Origin: an uncultured Elusimicrobia bacterium
GTDB taxonomy: Bacteria; Elusimicrobiota; Elusimicrobia; Elusimicrobiales; UBA9959
Length of the DNA: 54,528 bases
Direction: 5' to 3'
NCBI GenBank assembly: GCA_903873295.1
Contig: CAIQNV010000089.1
Coordinates: 1 to 54,528 of the forward strand
The number at the start of each line of letters is the position of its first letter. The stretch's first letter is position 1. A program made the position numbers and the translations under genes. Shown here piece by piece: positions 31,894 to 40,841 of the stretch. Under the pieces are notes generated by a model, which was not told where the DNA came from, did no database searches, and was given only the letters and a program-made list of their open reading frames with translations.

Positions 31894-31921
31894 GCCGTCC
31901 GCTTACGGCGGACGGCTTTTT
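31894..31921 (+). terminator. Intra-operon terminator/attenuator between rpsU and dnaG
   Basis: A perfect 9-bp stem (GCCGTCCGC, 31894-31902, with GCGGACGGC, 31908-31916) with a 5-nt loop is followed by TTTTT. It would end most rpsU transcripts and lower dnaG/rpoD expression. A terminator at the same place is known in the E. coli operon. Confidence 0.85.
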
Positions 31922-31953
31922 GCCTATTTTACCCGCAGGCGGCTGTTCATATA

Positions 31954-33696
31954 ATGAGTTCATCCCCCGTCATAGAACTTATCAGGGAAAAACTGGACAT
32001 CGTAGATGTCGTCAGGGAGTACGTCCCTTCCCTTAAGAAGGCCGGCCGCAACCACAAGGCTAACTGCCCGTTCCATAACGAGAAATCCCCCTCCTTCACC
32101 GTCAGCCCCGACAAGCAGATCTTCTATTGCTTCGGCTGCAACGAGGGCGGTGATATTTTCACTTTCGTAATGAAGATAGAAGGGCTCACCTTCCCCGAAG
32201 CCGCCCGCAAGCTGGCCCTTAAGGCCGGCGTGGAATACGGCGACGAGCGCTCGCACGCCATGACCGAAGCCGACAAGGAGCGCCTGGAGATAAAGAAGCT
32301 CCTGACCGCGGCGGCGGCCTTCTACAATAAAACTCTTTTTTCTCCGGCGGGCGAGAAAGCCCGTCTTTACCTGGGGGAGCGCAGGCTGAGCAAGGCCACC
32401 GTGGAGCGCTTCGAGCTGGGCTGGGCCCCGGCCGGCGGCACGGCGCTGATGGACGAGATGAAAGCCAGGGGCTGGAGCCGCGACCTGGCGCTTAAGGCGG
32501 GGCTTATCACCGAGCGGGAGGGCGGGCTGGTGGCCGATACCTTCCGCGGCCGCATCATGTTCCCGATACGCAATCAGGCCGGCGACACCGTAGCTTTCGG
32601 CGGGCGCGTGCTGGACCCCGAAGCGCAGCCGAAATACCTGAACTCCCCGGAAACCGTTCTCTTCTCCAAGCGCCGCACCCTTTACGGCCTGCACGAGGCC
32701 CTGCCGCAGATACGCAAATCGGCCAAACTGCTGCTGCTGGAAGGTTATATGGACGTGATCGGCGCGCACCAGCACGGCGTGGACTGGGCGGTAGCCCCGC
32801 TGGGCACGGCCCTTACCAACGAGCACGCGGGCCTGATAGGCCGCTACGCGAAAGACACCGTAGTAATGTTCGACGGGGACCGCGCCGGGATAAACGCTTC
32901 CGTAAGGGCGGCTGAAATTTTCATGGAGGCCGGGATCTACGTGCGCCTGGCGGACCTGGGCTGCACGCTGGACCCCGACGAGTTCCTTAACGAATACGGC
33001 CGGGAGGAGTTCGAGAAGAAGATGGCCGAGGCCTCCGACCCGCTGGATTTCCGGATGAACCTTTTTTTCAAGGGCCGGAAAACCCCGCCCTCCTCACAGG
33101 AGAAGGCCCAGGCGATAGCGGTGCTGCTTAAAACCGTGGCCAAGCAGCCCGACGAGATCCTGAAGAGCGAATGGGTAAAGTCCCTGGCCACCCGCTTCGG
33201 AGTGGAGGAAGCCTCGGTGCTGAAGCAGCTTAGAAAAGTCCCCGGCGCGAGCCCTAAGGAAGCAAGGCGCGGCGCGGCGCAGGCCGTACAGGCCCTGCCC
33301 TCGATAGAGCGCGGCTTCGTGCAGCTTCTGCTGAGGGACCCTTCGCTTATAGAGGCCTCGGCCCTCCTCGAGCCGGAAGATTTTTCCAGCCCGCTGGCGC
33401 GGCGGCTTTTTGAAGCCATGCGCGCCCTTCCCGCGACGGAGAGGGCCAAGGCCGCCACCGCGCTGGCCGCGCAGTTCCCGGAAGACGCCGCGCTCATACT
33501 GGAACTGGCCGTGGCGGACCTGGGCGGAGAAACCTTCGGGGCACAGAACGCGGCCGGGGCGATAAAGATGCTTAAGCGCTTTTCCGTGGAAAGGCGGCTG
33601 AAAGAGCTGAAGGCCGCGGAGCCCATGGACCCGCAGCAGTTCAAAGAGTACAGCAGGCTTATGTCCGAGCTTAAATCCTCGGCGAAAGAGATTTAG
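31954..33696 (+). CDS. dnaG: DNA primase DnaG
   Basis: This 580-aa primase makes RNA primers for lagging-strand synthesis. The N-terminal zinc-binding CHC2 domain has Cys38, His41, Cys59 and Cys62 (NCPFHNEKSPSFTVSPDKQ, FYCFGCNEGG). The RNA polymerase/Toprim core shows LLLEGYMDVIGA, the MFDGDRAGI metal motif and DPDEFL. The C-terminal part (about 440-580) is the helicase-binding region, poorly conserved as usual. The start ATG is weakly preceded by AGGCGG. rpoD follows after 24 bp. Confidence 0.97.
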   Translation: MSSSPVIELIREKLDIVDVVREYVPSLKKAGRNHKANCPFHNEKSPSFTVSPDKQIFYCFGCNEGGDIFTFVMKIEGLTFPEAARKLALKAGVEYGDERSHAMTEADKERLEIKKLLTAAAAFYNKTLFSPAGEKARLYLGERRLSKATVERFELGWAPAGGTALMDEMKARGWSRDLALKAGLITEREGGLVADTFRGRIMFPIRNQAGDTVAFGGRVLDPEAQPKYLNSPETVLFSKRRTLYGLHEALPQIRKSAKLLLLEGYMDVIGAHQHGVDWAVAPLGTALTNEHAGLIGRYAKDTVVMFDGDRAGINASVRAAEIFMEAGIYVRLADLGCTLDPDEFLNEYGREEFEKKMAEASDPLDFRMNLFFKGRKTPPSSQEKAQAIAVLLKTVAKQPDEILKSEWVKSLATRFGVEEASVLKQLRKVPGASPKEARRGAAQAVQALPSIERGFVQLLLRDPSLIEASALLEPEDFSSPLARRLFEAMRALPATERAKAATALAAQFPEDAALILELAVADLGGETFGAQNAAGAIKMLKRFSVERRLKELKAAEPMDPQQFKEYSRLMSELKSSAKEI

Positions 33697-33720
33697 ACGG
33701 CGGAGAATTAGGAGACTACT

Positions 33721-35430
<1,710 letters not shown>

Positions 35431-35438
35431 GGGCTCAC

Positions 35439-35553
35439 CGGGGACCGGAACGCAAACCACGGCGTCGCGCACACAGTGCGCGCACCTCCTCTCTCAGTCG
35501 CCGCGCTTACGCAAGCGGCTCCTTCCGAGAGGGGTTTGCTAACCCGGTCCCCG
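35439..35553 (-). repeat. Structured intergenic repeat, copy 2 (inverted)
   Basis: This copy is in reverse orientation to copy 1. Outer stem 35439-35448 with 35544-35553; inner stem 35452-35458 (GCAAACC) with 35533-35539; hairpins CCTCTC/GAGAGG (35488-35493 with 35527-35532), which carries CGCTT-ACGC-AAGCG (35504-35517), and CGCGCAC/GTGCGCG (35466-35472 with 35476-35482). The stems differ from copy 1 by paired changes while the loops are conserved. It follows rpoD and precedes its terminator. Confidence 0.85.
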
Positions 35554-35571
35554 CTTCGCCTGCATTAAATG

Positions 35572-35602
35572 AAAAAACCCCGGAATCAGTCCCGGGGTTT
35601 TT
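35572..35602. terminator. Bidirectional terminator after rpoD
   Basis: CCCCGG (35578-35583) and CCGGGG (35592-35597) are flanked by an A-run (35572-35577) and a T-run (35598-35602). It can stop transcription from both rpoD and the convergent MscS-like gene. Confidence 0.9.
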
Positions 35603-35622
35603 CCATTTAGGCCGGAAAGGCT

Positions 35623-36309
35623 TTATTTTTCTTCTTTGTTTTCGGTGAAGAGGCTTTTAAGCAGGTCGCTCGCCATATCCTTGGCGCCCAGGCCCACCGC
35701 TATGGCGAAGGCCAGGCCCAGCGAGGCCAGCATGATATTTATGCCGCCGATGATCATCTTCATCTTTATCCCGAGCTGCTCGATGGCCGCGATAAGCGTG
35801 AAGACCACTATCACGAAGTGCACGATCTTCGACAGCGAGCGGCCGCCGCGCAGATTGTTGGACGTGGCGGAGTTGAGGACGATATCGGCCATGAAGCGCG
35901 CGAACAGCAGGCCGCCGAACCCTATGAAGATGGCGGCTACCATCCGCGGCAGGAAAATGACGACGAACCGCTGAAGAATATCGGAGATGACCGTGAGGCT
36001 GAGGATATTGGCCGCCGTGACAAGAAAGACCAGCAGCAGCGCCCAGTAAACCGAGAAGGAAACGACCTGCGTCGGAGACTTGCCCAGGCCGAAGCGGATA
36101 AGTATTTCATTGATGCCGACCCGGCTGGTATAGGAATCGAGCTTTATCTTCCGGAGGAACTGCTCGAGCAGCGAGCTGGCGACGCGGGCGATAAAAAGTC
36201 CGAAAAGAACAAAGGTGAAAGCGGCCACGAGCTTGGGAACGTAGGCGGAGAATTTTGCCCACACTTCAAGCATAGGCTGAAAAAAAGGTTCTGTTATTTC
36301 ATTGATCAT
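35623..36309 (-). CDS. MscS-related small membrane protein (conserved TM helix family)
   Basis: This 228-aa protein has three or four transmembrane segments in a repeated pattern: FIARVASSLLEQFLRK, FARFMADIVLNS, VVIFLPRMVAAIFIGFGGLLF and ALGLAFAIAVGLGAKDMASDLL. The last is the TM3-type helix of MscS channels (glycines and GAKD). It lacks the large MscS cytoplasmic domain, so it belongs to the shorter conserved TM-helix/CmpX-like group. A role in mechanosensing or membrane-stress response is inferred. A GGAGGC site precedes the ATG. Confidence 0.8.
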   Translation of the reverse strand: MINEITEPFFQPMLEVWAKFSAYVPKLVAAFTFVLFGLFIARVASSLLEQFLRKIKLDSYTSRVGINEILIRFGLGKSPTQVVSFSVYWALLLVFLVTAANILSLTVISDILQRFVVIFLPRMVAAIFIGFGGLLFARFMADIVLNSATSNNLRGGRSLSKIVHFVIVVFTLIAAIEQLGIKMKMIIGGINIMLASLGLAFAIAVGLGAKDMASDLLKSLFTENKEEK

Positions 36310-36355
36310 TAAATTGCCTCCGTCACTATTCTATTATTTATGCTCTTTAGAAAGC

Positions 36356-36382
36356 AAAAAACCCGCGAAGGAGCGGGTTTTT
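36356..36382 (-). terminator. Terminator downstream of the small secreted protein gene
   Basis: CCCGC (36362-36366) and GCGGG (36373-36377) are flanked by A6 and T5. On the minus strand it ends the gene at 36406-36840; the symmetry would permit function in both directions. Confidence 0.75.
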
Positions 36383-36405
36383 CGGGGCCACCTTGCGGCC
36401 GCGCT

Positions 36406-36840
36406 TTAGAAAGTATCTTTCGCTTTTATCGGATCGGTATGCAGCGGGCGCCCGGCTTTGATCTTGTTCATTAAGGGCCGCGCCTTTACCGGCCCGGCAG
36501 CGCCCCGCTGAGCCCCTTTTGAAATGGGGGCGTCGCGCATGCTCTCCTTGGCCGCGTTCTTTTTTTCCGCGTCATTTTTCATGATCTGCTTAAGCAGCTC
36601 TTTCGAGCCTTCGCGGTAAAGCGGGTCGTCCACGGCGCTGAAGGCGTCGAAATCGGTATAGCCCGTGACGCCGGTTTTCAGCTGCGCCGTGGCCGGCTCC
36701 ATGAGTTCCGCCGTAAGGGGAGCCGCTGAAATTTTAACGGGCGTATTGAGAGCCAGCAAAACCTTGTCTTCGGCGCGCGCGGCGCCGGAAAAAACAATAA
36801 CGGCGCAAGCCGCCGTCAGAAAACCGCATAGCTTTAACAT
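36406..36840 (-). CDS. Small secreted protein of unknown function
   Basis: This 144-aa protein begins MLKLCGFLTAACAVIVFSGAARA, a clear signal peptide. The mature part has a segment with VTGYTDFDAFSAVDDP and then a Lys/Ala-rich, likely disordered C-terminus. The ATG at 36840 is chosen because a GGAGG site stands directly before it and the signal peptide starts there; longer in-frame extensions have no support. No family is recognised. It is divergent from rplU. Confidence 0.7.
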   Translation of the reverse strand: MLKLCGFLTAACAVIVFSGAARAEDKVLLALNTPVKISAAPLTAELMEPATAQLKTGVTGYTDFDAFSAVDDPLYREGSKELLKQIMKNDAEKKNAAKESMRDAPISKGAQRGAAGPVKARPLMNKIKAGRPLHTDPIKAKDTF

Positions 36841-36970
36841 TGAAGCCTCCGTATCGAACTCAAATTCCATGGTTATATTATGGAATAAAAAGCTTAAGCG
36901 CGGAAGTGGCCAAAGGCCCAGTTCCGCATGGGCACTAAGGACCCGCCGCGGGACGGCGTGCTCTTTTTGT

Positions 36971-36999
36971 TTGCCTGTTCCGGTATTTTTTGGTATCAT
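36971..36999 (+). promoter_or_regulatory. rplU promoter, leaderless
   Basis: TTGCCT (36971-36976), a 17-nt spacer and TATCAT (36994-36999) lie 9 nt before the ATG. It shares the -10 context and the 9-nt spacing with the rplM promoter. No Shine-Dalgarno is present. Confidence 0.7.
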
Positions 37000-37008
37000 A
37001 TACATACT

Positions 37009-37320
37009 ATGTACGCAATCATTGAAACAGGCGGCAAGCAGTACTGGGTAGTCCCCGGCGAAATCCTGCAGGTTGAAAAACTCACGGAGCTGGAAGGCGC
37101 GGAAGTGACCTTCAAGGCCCTGTGGTCAGCCTCGCTGGATGAGAAAAGCGCCTCGGCCACCAAGTCTCCCTCCGCTAAAGTAACGGCCCGGATAGTCCGG
37201 CATTTCAAAGGCCCCAAAATAATAGTTTTCAGGAAAAAGTCCAAGAAAGCTTATGAAAAAGGTTCGGGGCACCGCCAGGAACTCACTGAGATAGAAGTTA
37301 AAGATATCCAGTTAGCGTAG
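37009..37320 (+). CDS. rplU: 50S ribosomal protein L21
   Basis: This 103-aa protein ([66 protein letters not shown]) matches L21 well. The ATG at 37009 gives the conserved [12 protein letters not shown] start, preceded by a leaderless-type promoter. rpmA follows after a 115-bp gap, longer than usual for this pair. Confidence 0.98.
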   Translation: MYAIIETGGKQYWVVPGEILQVEKLTELEGAEVTFKALWSASLDEKSASATKSPSAKVTARIVRHFKGPKIIVFRKKSKKAYEKGSGHRQELTEIEVKDIQLA

Positions 37321-37435
37321 TTTTTGGCCCGCTGTTGGAAGGCGCCTCTTAAGGCTTGGCCGTCCGGTGAGCGCAGCTCCCGATACGGCGCCCGCGAAGG
37401 CATTGTCACCAACGATTTACATCCAGAGGTTCAAT
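37321..37435 (+). other. rplU-rpmA spacer
   Basis: The 115 bp hold no convincing reading frame. In some bacteria a small gene (Prp protease) lies here, but none is seen. A weak AGAGG site is the only ribosome binding signal for rpmA. A short GGCGCC repeat at about 37340 and 37389 is visible but of unclear value. Confidence 0.4.
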
Positions 37436-37696
37436 ATGGCGAGTACCAAATCACAAGGTTCAAGCACTAACGGCCGCGACAGTCACGGCCAGCGCCTCGG
37501 CGTAAAACGCTACGGCTGCCAGGCTGTTAACGCGGGCGAGATCCTGGTCCGCCAGCGCGGCACCAAGTTCCTTCCCGGCGAAAACGTCAGGCGGGCTTCC
37601 GACGACACCCTTTTCTCCATAGTCACGGGCATCGTAAAGTTCGAGTGGGCGAAGCGCGGCAAGAAGCAGATCAGCGTTTACCCCCCCGCGAAATAA
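37436..37696 (+). CDS. rpmA: 50S ribosomal protein L27
   Basis: This 86-aa protein has the L27 signature [21 protein letters not shown], the [21 protein letters not shown] core and the [15 protein letters not shown] tail. The N-terminus begins MASTKSQG and has no Firmicutes-type cleavable extension. The start at 37436 is chosen to match the conserved family start. It lies upstream of obg as in many bacteria. Confidence 0.97.
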   Translation: MASTKSQGSSTNGRDSHGQRLGVKRYGCQAVNAGEILVRQRGTKFLPGENVRRASDDTLFSIVTGIVKFEWAKRGKKQISVYPPAK

Positions 37697-37714
37697 CCTT
37701 TCCGAAAGGTAAAG

Positions 37715-37749
37715 CCTCCTGGGTGCTGACCGCGTTCAGGAGGTTTTTT
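37715..37749 (+). terminator. Terminator-like hairpin containing the obg Shine-Dalgarno
   Basis: CCTCCTG (37715-37721) pairs with CAGGAGG (37737-37743), with a 15-nt loop and a T6 tract (37744-37749). The 3' arm holds AGGAGG, the only ribosome binding site before the obg ATG at 37756. Folding would both stop rpmA transcripts and hide the obg site. Confidence 0.75.
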
Positions 37750-37755
37750 ATTATT

Positions 37756-39123
37756 ATGAGCAAAATACAAGATCACCGCATAGCTTCGGGCTTCATCGAC
37801 ACCGCCCGCGTATACCTGAAGGCGGGCAAGGGCGGCGACGGCTGCTCCTCCTTCCGCAGGGAAAAATATATCCCCTACGGCGGCCCTGACGGCGGACACG
37901 GCGGCAAGGGCGGCAGCATCTGGTTCGAGGCCTCCGCCAACATCACCACGCTGGCGGAAATAGCCTGCCATCCGCATATAACCGCCGACGACGCCTCGCC
38001 CGGCAAGGGCAACCGCAAGGACGGCGCCTACGCCGAAGATCTGGTCCTTTATGTCCCGTGCGGCACGGTGGTTAAGAGGGCCGGGACCGTGCTGGCGGAC
38101 CTGAAGAAGCACGGCGAGCGCTTCATGGCGGCCAGGGGCGGGCGCGGCGGGCGCGGCAACACGGCTTTCAAGACAAGGTTCAACACCGCCCCCAAGATCT
38201 CGGAGCTCGGCGAGCCGGGAGAGGAATACGAGGCGCGGCTGGAACTCAGCGTGCTCGCGGACGTGGGCTTTGTAGGCCTGCCCAACGCCGGCAAGTCCAC
38301 GCTGCTCTCGGCCATCTCTGCGGCCAGGCCGAAGATAGCGGATTATCCTTTCACCACCCTGAACCCGAATATCGGCATAGTCACCCATAAGGGCAAAAGC
38401 TTCGCGGCGGCGGACATCCCGGGCCTTATCGAAGGCGCCCACGACGGAAAAGGGCTGGGCGTTCTTTTTCTCAAGCACATCCTGCGCACAAAGCTGCTGG
38501 TGCATCTGGTCGACCCCCTGGGCTTCGACGGCATGAAGCCGGAGAAGGCCGTGCGCGTGATCGAGAAGGAGCTTAAAGACTATCACCCGCTGCTGGCGAA
38601 GAAAACCGTCATCCTGGCCGTGAACAAGTCGGACCTGCCCGAGGCGGAAAAGGTGCAGGAAGCCCTGGCGAAGAAATTCAAGAAGCGGGAGATCTTCCTT
38701 CTTTCCGCGGCTACCGGCAAAGGCGTAAGCCGCCTGCTGGACCGCATACTGAAACTACTGCCCTCGATAAAAGAGGAGGACCTCTACCAGGCCGCCGCGC
38801 AATCAGTCCCCGCCGTCAGACAGCCGAAGGGAGGCTTTACGGTGGCTATGGACACGGAAGGCGTTTATTCGGTCAAAGGGACAAGGGTCGAAAAGCTTAT
38901 TGCGATGACGAACTTCAACCAGCCCGACTCCTGGGACAGGCTGCACCGGATCTTCAAGACCATCGGGATGGACAAGGCCCTGAAGAAGGCCGGCTGCGTA
39001 CAGGGCAATATGGTGCGAGTAGGCAATAAGGAATTCGAGTGGACCGACGCTACCATGGCGGCCGGCAAGCCGGGCAAGTTCGCCTATAAGTACAGGAAAT
39101 TCGACCAGGAATACGGCGACTGA
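37756..39123 (+). CDS. obg: GTPase Obg (CgtA)
   Basis: This 455-aa large-subunit-associated GTPase acts in ribosome assembly. The N-terminal Obg glycine-rich domain (FIDTARVYLKAGKGGDGCSSFRREK, GGRGGRGNTAFKT) is followed by the G domain with G1 GLPNAGKS, G3 DIPGLIEGAHDGKGLG and G4 NKSD, and the C-terminal OCT domain (about 350-455). The ATG at 37756 restores the conserved MSKIQDHRIASGFID start. Its ribosome binding site is in a hairpin (see 37715-37749), with 12 nt to the ATG. Confidence 0.97.
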   Translation: MSKIQDHRIASGFIDTARVYLKAGKGGDGCSSFRREKYIPYGGPDGGHGGKGGSIWFEASANITTLAEIACHPHITADDASPGKGNRKDGAYAEDLVLYVPCGTVVKRAGTVLADLKKHGERFMAARGGRGGRGNTAFKTRFNTAPKISELGEPGEEYEARLELSVLADVGFVGLPNAGKSTLLSAISAARPKIADYPFTTLNPNIGIVTHKGKSFAAADIPGLIEGAHDGKGLGVLFLKHILRTKLLVHLVDPLGFDGMKPEKAVRVIEKELKDYHPLLAKKTVILAVNKSDLPEAEKVQEALAKKFKKREIFLLSAATGKGVSRLLDRILKLLPSIKEEDLYQAAAQSVPAVRQPKGGFTVAMDTEGVYSVKGTRVEKLIAMTNFNQPDSWDRLHRIFKTIGMDKALKKAGCVQGNMVRVGNKEFEWTDATMAAGKPGKFAYKYRKFDQEYGD

Positions 39124-39140
39124 ACCGCAGCAGGCATTAA

Positions 39141-39174
39141 AAATGACCCGGAGCTATCTCCGGGTCATTTTTTT
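39141..39174. terminator. Bidirectional terminator between obg and pal-like gene
   Basis: A 13-bp perfect stem (39141-39153 with 39158-39170, ATGACCCGGAG core) has a 4-nt loop and is flanked by an A-run and a T7 run. Confidence 0.9.
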
Positions 39175-39196
39175 ATCCCGCCCCGATCCCTGGTCG

Positions 39197-39685
39197 TTAA
39201 TACACCGTGCCCCAGTCGCGCGTCGTGATGCGGAACTCAACTCTGCGGTTCAGTGCGCGGGCCTGTTCGGTGGTATCCTTCACCACCGGCATCTTCTCCC
39301 CATAGCCGTACACGCGCACGGAATCCGGGTGGACCCCCTTCGTAGCGAGATACATCTTCACCGCGCTGGCCCGCTTCTGCGAAAGCTCTTCATTATACTC
39401 GTCAGAGCCCACGTCGTCGGTATGCCCGGAGACTATCAGCTTAAGCCTGTTGTGGCTAAGCAGCACGTCGGCTATCCGGTCCAGCACCGGCCTCGAGGAT
39501 TCCAGCAGGCGGGAGGAGCCTGATTCAAACTCCACAGGGGAGATCTGCCCCGAGGAGATCATGTCCAGAACCGAGGTCAGTTCAAGCTCCGCCCTGCGCA
39601 CCTCTTCTTTCTCGGCCGGATTAAGCTGCCTCGCGCAGCCGCAAATAACGACTGCACCCGCAAGCAGGATAAAAAGTTTCCTCAT
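39197..39685 (-). CDS. Pal/OmpA-family peptidoglycan-binding lipoprotein
   Basis: This 162-aa protein has a lipoprotein signal (LLAGAVVICGC, Cys17) and an OmpA-like domain (about 50-160) with LIVSGHTDDVGSDEYNEELSQKRASAVKMYL and the RRVEFRI end. The domain binds peptidoglycan and ties the outer membrane to the wall. It resembles Pal but no tol genes are near. Its start overlaps the end of the upstream synthase gene by 4 bp, so the two are translated together. Confidence 0.92.
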   Translation of the reverse strand: MRKLFILLAGAVVICGCARQLNPAEKEEVRRAELELTSVLDMISSGQISPVEFESGSSRLLESSRPVLDRIADVLLSHNRLKLIVSGHTDDVGSDEYNEELSQKRASAVKMYLATKGVHPDSVRVYGYGEKMPVVKDTTEQARALNRRVEFRITTRDWGTVY

Positions 39686-40752
39686 ATCGCCCTCCCCTCG
39701 TAATTGCCGCCCGTGATCGAGCCGATAAGGGTCTCCCGGCGGAACCGGTAGCCGCGCGCGAAAGCCGTGTTGCTGAGCAGCAGCGGCGGCGTGGCCGCTA
39801 TGGTGGTATAAATGCGGCTGCGCTTCACGATGGGCCTGTCGTCGGGGTCGAGCAGGTTGGAATGCGCGGCCTTTTCAAGCGTGTCCATACCCCAGTATAC
39901 CGGCCAGATCACCGCCGCCCGCATAGCCATCTCGGTCTTTGGAATGGCGGAAACGAAAACTTCACACTGGTCCAGCCTGTCCAGGGACCAGTACATCCAC
40001 TTTGAAGTTATATCGCGCAGCCTCTCCATATTGGAAGGCAGCAGCAGGTCCGGCGGCTTCAGATTTTTCACATCCAGCTCTTCCTGCGGCAGGTAACAGC
40101 GCCCCAGCCTGAGATCGGCGGCCATGTCCTTAAGAAGATTTATCATCTGCAGCGCCGAGCCTATCATTTCGGCGTCCTTTTCCGACGGGAAATTAGAGAC
40201 GCTGCCGCCCGAACGCCTTATAGCTTCGCGATAAAGGCGGGCCCAGAACACTCCGGGCGAGCCGCCCGTGTGCGCGCAGTAGCGCTCCAGCTCGGGCGCG
40301 GTTTTAAAAGCCGCCGGCTCGCCGCCGGGGAAGGAGCGCACGGCCATCTCCAGGCCGGAGGAAACCCCGTGAAGCAGCCCCCCAAAAAAAGCCCTGTCTT
40401 CAGTAGGGAGAGAAGAGTAAATTGCAAGTATTTTTCCGAACTTAAGCAGGAGCTCGCGCTCGCCCGGAGAAGCCGGCAGCGCGGCCACAGCGCGGATCTT
40501 TTCCAGGAGCGCGGGGGCGTTGTCCGGGTTATCCAGCCCGCGGACCAGGGCCAGCATCGCGAGCTTTTCCGCGGCGGGAACTCCGGGAATGTCCGCCACG
40601 GCGTCCACGGACCTGCACAGCAGGTAGCCCATAACCATGGAAGTTCTTACCGGCTCGGGCAGGATATTCAGGCTGAGGTAAAGGGTGCGCGAGACCTTTT
40701 TAAGTATGGTCTTGATTTCTCCGGGAAGTGGGACTCTGTCGCGTTTTTCCAT
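39682..40752 (-). CDS. Squalene/phytoene synthase-family enzyme
   Basis: This 356-aa protein is of the trans-isoprenyl head-to-head condensing family. It has the first Asp motif DAVAD (D50, D54), the YCAHTGGSPGVFWARLY segment, and the second motif INLLKDMAADLRLGRCYLP (about 200-220). Such enzymes join two farnesyl or geranylgeranyl diphosphates to give squalene or phytoene; size and motifs lean to the squalene type, but the product cannot be settled. No hopanoid or carotenoid genes are adjacent. No ribosome binding site precedes the ATG; TAAAAT ends 8 nt upstream. Confidence 0.85.
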   Translation of the reverse strand: MEKRDRVPLPGEIKTILKKVSRTLYLSLNILPEPVRTSMVMGYLLCRSVDAVADIPGVPAAEKLAMLALVRGLDNPDNAPALLEKIRAVAALPASPGERELLLKFGKILAIYSSLPTEDRAFFGGLLHGVSSGLEMAVRSFPGGEPAAFKTAPELERYCAHTGGSPGVFWARLYREAIRRSGGSVSNFPSEKDAEMIGSALQMINLLKDMAADLRLGRCYLPQEELDVKNLKPPDLLLPSNMERLRDITSKWMYWSLDRLDQCEVFVSAIPKTEMAMRAAVIWPVYWGMDTLEKAAHSNLLDPDDRPIVKRSRIYTTIAATPPLLLSNTAFARGYRFRRETLIGSITGGNYEGRAI

Positions 40753-40760
40753 AACAATTA

Positions 40761-40766
40761 ATTTTA
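40761..40766 (-). promoter_or_regulatory. -10 box of the squalene synthase-like gene
   Basis: On the minus strand TAAAAT ends 8 nt before the ATG at 40752. No clear -35 is visible. The arrangement matches the other leaderless-type starts in the window. Confidence 0.45.
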
Positions 40767-40841
40767 CAATATTTGAGTACGGTGACCGGGCCGCCGGAGA
40801 CCGGCCGGGCGCGCCAGCCCGCGCCGCGCCCCGTTTAGCGG

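Noticed and set aside
35439-35553. Structured repeat copy 2 as the rpoD terminator
   Set aside because: It has no T-tract, and a separate strong terminator lies 19 bp further on (35572-35602).
36841-37005. N-terminal extension of the small secreted protein
   Set aside because: The in-frame extension lacks a ribosome binding site, would bury the signal peptide, and overlaps the rplU promoter region; the GGAGG site supports the ATG at 36840.
37321-37435. Small gene (Prp or DUF464) between rplU and rpmA
   Set aside because: No frame of adequate length with coding features is present in the 115-bp spacer, and L27 lacks the cleavable N-terminal extension that Prp processes.
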